From Selenomonadaceae bacterium (lineage in GTDB: Bacteria; Bacillota; Negativicutes; Selenomonadales; Selenomonadaceae): a stretch of 17,013 bases of DNA. Made by a program: the position numbers and the translations under genes. The notes under the pieces were generated by a model. The model was not told where the DNA came from. It searched no databases and worked only from the letters and a program-made list of their open reading frames with translations. Below are positions 14,161 to 17,013 of the stretch, piece after piece (within the stretch, counting starts at the first letter, position 1; each line of letters opens with the position of its first letter). The stretch is taken from the NCBI GenBank assembly GCA_016280345.1, contig JAEEGN010000185.1:1-17013 (forward strand), given 5' to 3'.

Positions 14161-14360
14161 CTGGAAAAGCCGGGAATCGGGAAAACGAGATCCGGTGCTT
14201 CGTCAGATTCTGTTGTCTTTCCACGTCATACTATACGACAAAGCGAATCGAAATTCCTTCATCGAAATATGTTATGGATTCATAGGCTTCTCTTTCAAAT
14301 AGAGACGATGGTCGCGGTCCCGTTTCTCCGGCACGGACGTGTTCCCTTCGAGCCGCAAAA

Positions 14361-14395
14361 AAGCAGTCGCACGGTCTGGTTCCGTGCGACTGCTT
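14361..14395 (-). terminator. Intrinsic terminator of the pfkB / F420 ligase-like operon
   Basis: A perfect 14-bp stem (AAGCAGTCGCACGG at 14361-14374 with CCGTGCGACTGCTT at 14382-14395) has a 7-nt loop. On the minus strand it runs straight into a T-rich tract before GCGGC. It is 71 nt past the stop codon of the ligase-like gene and is the strongest terminator in the window. Confidence 0.92.
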
Positions 14396-14466
14396 GCGAT
14401 AGGTTCAGACAATCCAGACCGTCGGCCCGGGACGCGGCGGTAGCTATTCCCGTCCATCAGGAGAAC

Positions 14467-15648
14467 TCATTCGGTCGCGTAATTTGTGAAATAGTTCTGG
14501 ATCAGTACCACCGGCGTCCCCCGGTCGCCGCTGCCGCTGGTCAGGTCGCAGAGGCTGCCCAGGAGGTCCGTGAGCTGCCGCGGCGTCGTTCCCTGGGAGG
14601 TCATGTTCCCCACCAGGTTGGTATCCTTGGCCTTGATTCTCTCCTTCATGGCCTCGGCCAGTGCCTGCCCGCTCAGATCCTTCAGATCATTGTCGGCGAA
14701 GTATTTCATTTTCAGCTCGTTCGGCGTGCCCCTGAGGCCCACGGTGTAGGCCGGGGATACCACCGGGTCCGCCAGTTCCCAGATGCCGCCGACCGGGTCC
14801 TTGAAGCCGCCGTCACCGTAAATCATGACTTCCAGCTTTTTGCCCGTGGCCTTCTGCAATTCCTTCTGCAAGCGGTCCACGAAATTCTGGCAGTCACGGG
14901 GGAACAGCTTCACTTTTTCCTCCGTGGCCTTGTTGGCGCCCAGCAGGCCGTACTTCTCGTTGTAGCCGCTGCCGTCCACCGAAGCTGTCATGATATCGTC
15001 GAGACTGAAGATGCGCGCCGCGCCGCCGGCCTGCAGGAGGCGCTTTGTGCGCTTGCGCGTGTGGATGTCGCAGTTGATGACGTTTTTCGTGTACCGCAGG
15101 ATATAGCAGGGATCGTTGGAGAAGACAATCTCGATATTCTCCCCCAGGCTCTTGTAATATTCGATGTAATCCACGCCGGTGAAGGGATGGACGGTTTCAA
15201 AGCCGAATACCTCGCGGAAACCCTTCTCGGTGAAGTTGTCAGTGTAAGGATCGACATCCTTACCGTCCACGTCGTCCACGCTGATCAGATGGTTGCCCAC
15301 CTCGTCCGACGGATAGGAAAGCTGCACGAAGAGCTTTTTGCAGGACAGGCTTAGCGCCCGCAGCATGATGGCGAAACGGTTCCGGCTCAGAATCGGGAAA
15401 ACGATGCCCATATCCTCTCCGCCGAGTTTCTGCCTGACGTCTTTGGCAATCTGCTGAATCGTCGCGTAGTTCCCCTGGGTCCGGGCCACCACCGCCTCGG
15501 TAACGCCGATGACGTCCCGGTCCTGCAACGTGAAGCCTTCCTTTTCGGAAGCCTTGAGCAGGCCGTCCCGGATCAGGGAAACGAGGTCGTCCCCTTCCTT
15601 GAAGATGGGCATGATGATTCCTCTGGAAGTAACTCCTGTGTACCGCAT
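14467..15648 (-). CDS. Coenzyme F420-0:L-glutamate ligase (CofE)-family protein
   Basis: The protein has 393 residues. The N-terminus YTGVTSRGIIMPIFKEGDD and the following DRDVIGVTEAVVARTQGN segment resemble the start of CofE-type ligases, which use GTP and divalent metals to form amide bonds with glutamate. Glycine- and acid-rich segments YGDGGFKDPVGG and SGSGDRGTPV lie in the C-terminal half. True F420 synthesis is restricted mainly to methanogens and Actinobacteria; homologues annotated this way are common in Bacillota with no known F420, so the real substrate is probably different. The ATG at 15648 is preferred because the conserved YxGxxxxGI stretch precedes the alternative ATG at 15612; AAGGGA lies 7-8 nt upstream. 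It is cotranscribed with the PfkB-family kinase gene, 44 nt away. Confidence 0.75.
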   Translation of the reverse strand: MRYTGVTSRGIIMPIFKEGDDLVSLIRDGLLKASEKEGFTLQDRDVIGVTEAVVARTQGNYATIQQIAKDVRQKLGGEDMGIVFPILSRNRFAIMLRALSLSCKKLFVQLSYPSDEVGNHLISVDDVDGKDVDPYTDNFTEKGFREVFGFETVHPFTGVDYIEYYKSLGENIEIVFSNDPCYILRYTKNVINCDIHTRKRTKRLLQAGGAARIFSLDDIMTASVDGSGYNEKYGLLGANKATEEKVKLFPRDCQNFVDRLQKELQKATGKKLEVMIYGDGGFKDPVGGIWELADPVVSPAYTVGLRGTPNELKMKYFADNDLKDLSGQALAEAMKERIKAKDTNLVGNMTSQGTTPRQLTDLLGSLCDLTSGSGDRGTPVVLIQNYFTNYATE

Positions 15649-15692
15649 AGTTTGTTCCCTTGCTTTCTTCTATGATTTTTGTAAAACCGACA

Positions 15693-16625
15693 TCATAATT
15701 CCCGCAGTCGATCAAAGAACGCCTTGTCCACCGGGCAGTTGTTCTCCTCCCGGCTGATGGTCGCCGCCGCCAGACGGGCACCGTACCCGGCCGCCTCCGC
15801 CAGCGTCGCGCCCCGGACGAGGCCCATCACGGTCCCGGAAAAGAACGCGTCCCCCGCTCCGGTGGTATCGACGACCTTTGTCGGACAGGGGGGACAGAAG
15901 CCGGCGACCTTCGTTTCCTTGTCATAATAGACCGCTCCCTGCTCTCCTAAAGTGACGACCACGGACTGCAGCCCGGCTTTTTCCACCGCCGGGGGGAGCC
16001 AGGCGCGCACTTCTTCTGCGGCGCTACCGTGGAAGTCCTCAGCGAAGAACTTCGCGGCTTCAATCTCGTTGCAGATAAAGCATTTCGTCTGCCGGATCAG
16101 ATCCCTTCGTGCCAGGATGACACTCATGTTGCCGACGATGGCATAGACGTCCTTGCCGTGCCGCTTTGCCAGCCGGATGATGTTTTCCGCAATCGTCTCG
16201 TTCAGGTCCACTTCCAGCACGACAGCCCCGGACTGAGCGACGATCGCGTCCCCGCGCGCGCGCAGATGATCTTCCAGACGGGCGATATCGGGCATTTTGG
16301 AAACAGAGCCGGCCAGATTCCCATTCTCGTCAAGAATGACCAGCCACATTCCGATTCCATGGTCCGGTACCCTGATCATCCAGCGGAGGTCAGCGCCGAT
16401 TTCTTCCAGACGACGCTCCACTTCAAGGCCGATGGCCGAATCCTCCAGCATGCCGGCATAGGCCACGGGCATTCCCACGTTGGCGAAATTCTCCACGACA
16501 TTGCGCCCGACGCCGCCGTGGACGAATTTTACCTCGCCCAGATTGCGTCCCTGGGGATCGTAATGATTTTGGGCAAAGCCTTTGATGTCCACGAACGTGG
16601 TGCCGACCACAACGGTAGGGCTCAT
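15693..16625 (-). CDS. PfkB/ribokinase-family sugar or nucleoside kinase
   Basis: The protein has 310 residues. Both PfkB signatures are present: the N-terminal glycine motif in HGGVGRNVVENFANVG (around residues 36-51) and the C-terminal DTTGAGDAFFSG at 253-264, with catalytic base Asp259 and the anion-hole glycines. The family phosphorylates sugars or nucleosides from ATP. The GGVGRNVxEN form resembles pseudouridine kinase-like members, but that is a weak hint. The ATG at 16625 has only a modest GGTGAAG site. It is the first gene of a two-gene operon with the CofE-type protein, read from the promoter at 16735-16763 with a leader of about 100 nt. Confidence 0.88.
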   Translation of the reverse strand: MSPTVVVGTTFVDIKGFAQNHYDPQGRNLGEVKFVHGGVGRNVVENFANVGMPVAYAGMLEDSAIGLEVERRLEEIGADLRWMIRVPDHGIGMWLVILDENGNLAGSVSKMPDIARLEDHLRARGDAIVAQSGAVVLEVDLNETIAENIIRLAKRHGKDVYAIVGNMSVILARRDLIRQTKCFICNEIEAAKFFAEDFHGSAAEEVRAWLPPAVEKAGLQSVVVTLGEQGAVYYDKETKVAGFCPPCPTKVVDTTGAGDAFFSGTVMGLVRGATLAEAAGYGARLAAATISREENNCPVDKAFFDRLREL

Positions 16626-16734
16626 TTTTCTTCACCGCCATCTATGCTGCGGGCGATCCTGCAGCCTGAAATCGGAGCGCGATGGAGAAAAGCAGGCGCG
16701 CCGCCGCCATTCCCGTTACCGCTCTCCGGGGGTA

Positions 16735-16763
16735 AGTATAGCAAACGGCGCGGCATTCGTCAA
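16735..16763 (-). promoter_or_regulatory. Sigma-70 promoter of the pfkB / F420 ligase-like operon
   Basis: On the minus strand TTGACG (16763-16758) and TATACT (16740-16735) are separated by exactly 17 bp. Each box is one mismatch from consensus. Expected start is near 16728, about 100 nt before the kinase start codon. Confidence 0.85.
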
Positions 16764-16877
16764 TGGCGCCGGAGACATCTGCCATGCCAGTCGCATGTCC
16801 GTTCCCACCGCCGGGTTGGGTCCTGAAAAAACGAAAGGTCACTTCGCCGGTGATGAGTATACATCTCCCGCCTCGTT

Positions 16878-16997
16878 GCGACGCGAAGCTAGTCCTTTAG
16901 GGCGACGCGAAGCTAGTCCTTTAGGGCGACGCGAAGCTAGTCCTTTAGGGCGACGCGAAGCTAGTCCTTTAGGGCGACGCGAAGCTAGTCCCTGTGG
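16878..16997. repeat. Tandem repeat, 24-bp unit, four perfect copies plus one diverged
   Basis: Units begin GCGACGCGAAGC and continue with TAGTCCTTTAGG. Perfect copies occupy 16878-16901, 16902-16925, 16926-16949 and 16950-16973. The fifth copy (16974-16997) matches for its first 18 bases and then diverges to CTGTGG. There are no spacers, so it is not a CRISPR array. The unit contains the short inverted pieces CTA...TAG and GCG-A-CGC. It lies between the kinase promoter and whatever is encoded beyond the right edge. Confidence 0.95.
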
Positions 16998-17013
16998 GAA
17001 AACGTTGACAGGA

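Larger units (their letters stand above)
13921..14466. other. 546-bp intergenic region with two terminators and the transporter control region
   Basis: No protein gene is supported. From right to left it holds the intrinsic terminator of the kinase/ligase operon (14361-14395), about 200 bp of plain sequence with a possible weak promoter (TTGAAA 14298-14293, 18 bp, TAACAT 14274-14269, minus strand), a second minus-strand terminator (14127-14160), a pair of LytTR-type repeats (14001-14030) and the transporter promoter (13962-13990). Confidence 0.7.
16626..17013. other. 388-bp region upstream of the kinase gene, no gene seen
   Basis: It contains the kinase promoter (16735-16763), an isolated minus-strand TATACT at 16861-16856 without a usable -35, the 24-bp tandem repeat (16878-16997) and, at the right edge on the plus strand, TTGACA at 17005-17010. 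The last could be the -35 box of a rightward promoter whose -10 lies outside the window. Confidence 0.6.

Noticed and set aside
16642..16842. 66-codon minus-strand open frame upstream of the kinase gene
   Set aside because: It runs across the clear kinase promoter at 16735-16763, starts with GTG without a good ribosome binding site and has no recognisable features.
16879..16997. Plus-strand reading of the tandem repeat as a peptide repeat (RREASPLG)
   Set aside because: The unit length is a multiple of three and one frame is open, but there is no convincing start or ribosome binding site and the region is otherwise intergenic. The frame could continue past the right edge, so this is not absolute.
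16878..16997. CRISPR-like array
   Set aside because: Repeats are directly adjacent with no spacers and no cas genes are nearby.

Overview
The window is high-GC bacterial DNA (roughly 60% by eye). All 16 recognisable genes lie on the minus strand, so transcription runs from the right end to the left. The gene set points to a strict anaerobe: a group B-type [FeFe] hydrogenase, a ferredoxin-linked 2-oxoacid oxidoreductase, a LytS/LytTR two-component system, and a CofE-type ligase beside a PfkB kinase. Canonical sigma-70 promoters and strong AGGAGG-type ribosome binding sites suit a high-GC Bacillota lineage such as Negativicutes. Synergistota cannot be excluded from sequence alone.

Layout in transcription order. 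(1) 17013-16626 has no gene but holds a 24-bp tandem repeat and a clear promoter. (2) 16625-14467 carries a PfkB-family kinase and a coenzyme F420-0:L-glutamate ligase-like protein, closed by a strong terminator at 14361-14395. (3) 14466-13921 is intergenic. It holds a second terminator, a LytTR-type pair of direct repeats and the likely promoter of the next operon. (4) 13920-7404 is one operon of seven genes: DASS dicarboxylate transporter, sucC, sucD, korD, korA, korB, korC. (5) 7403-6974 is a 430-bp gap with hairpins. (6) 6973-3066 carries a group B-type [FeFe] hydrogenase, a LytS-type sensor kinase (4-nt ATGA overlap) and a LytTR response regulator. (7) After a sigma-70 promoter with a leader hairpin, 2933-1 carries a circularly permuted ATP-grasp protein, an alpha-E protein, a transglutaminase-like protein and the start of an aspartoacylase/succinylglutamate desuccinylase-family hydrolase that runs off the left edge.

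How the parts may work together. The seven-gene operon could take a C4/C5 dicarboxylate or 2-oxoglutarate into the cell, oxidise 2-oxoglutarate to succinyl-CoA with reduction of ferredoxin, and convert succinyl-CoA to succinate with ATP formation; the reverse, reductive direction is also possible. The hydrogenase next door is a plausible outlet for, or sensor of, reduced ferredoxin or H2. The LytTR-type direct repeats just upstream of the transporter promoter suggest that the two-component system encoded with the hydrogenase switches on the transporter operon. The ATP-grasp/alpha-E/transglutaminase group is a known but functionally undefined association predicted to make and process amide bonds; the hydrolase next to it may be an added component. 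No tRNA, rRNA, CRISPR array or insertion sequence was seen.
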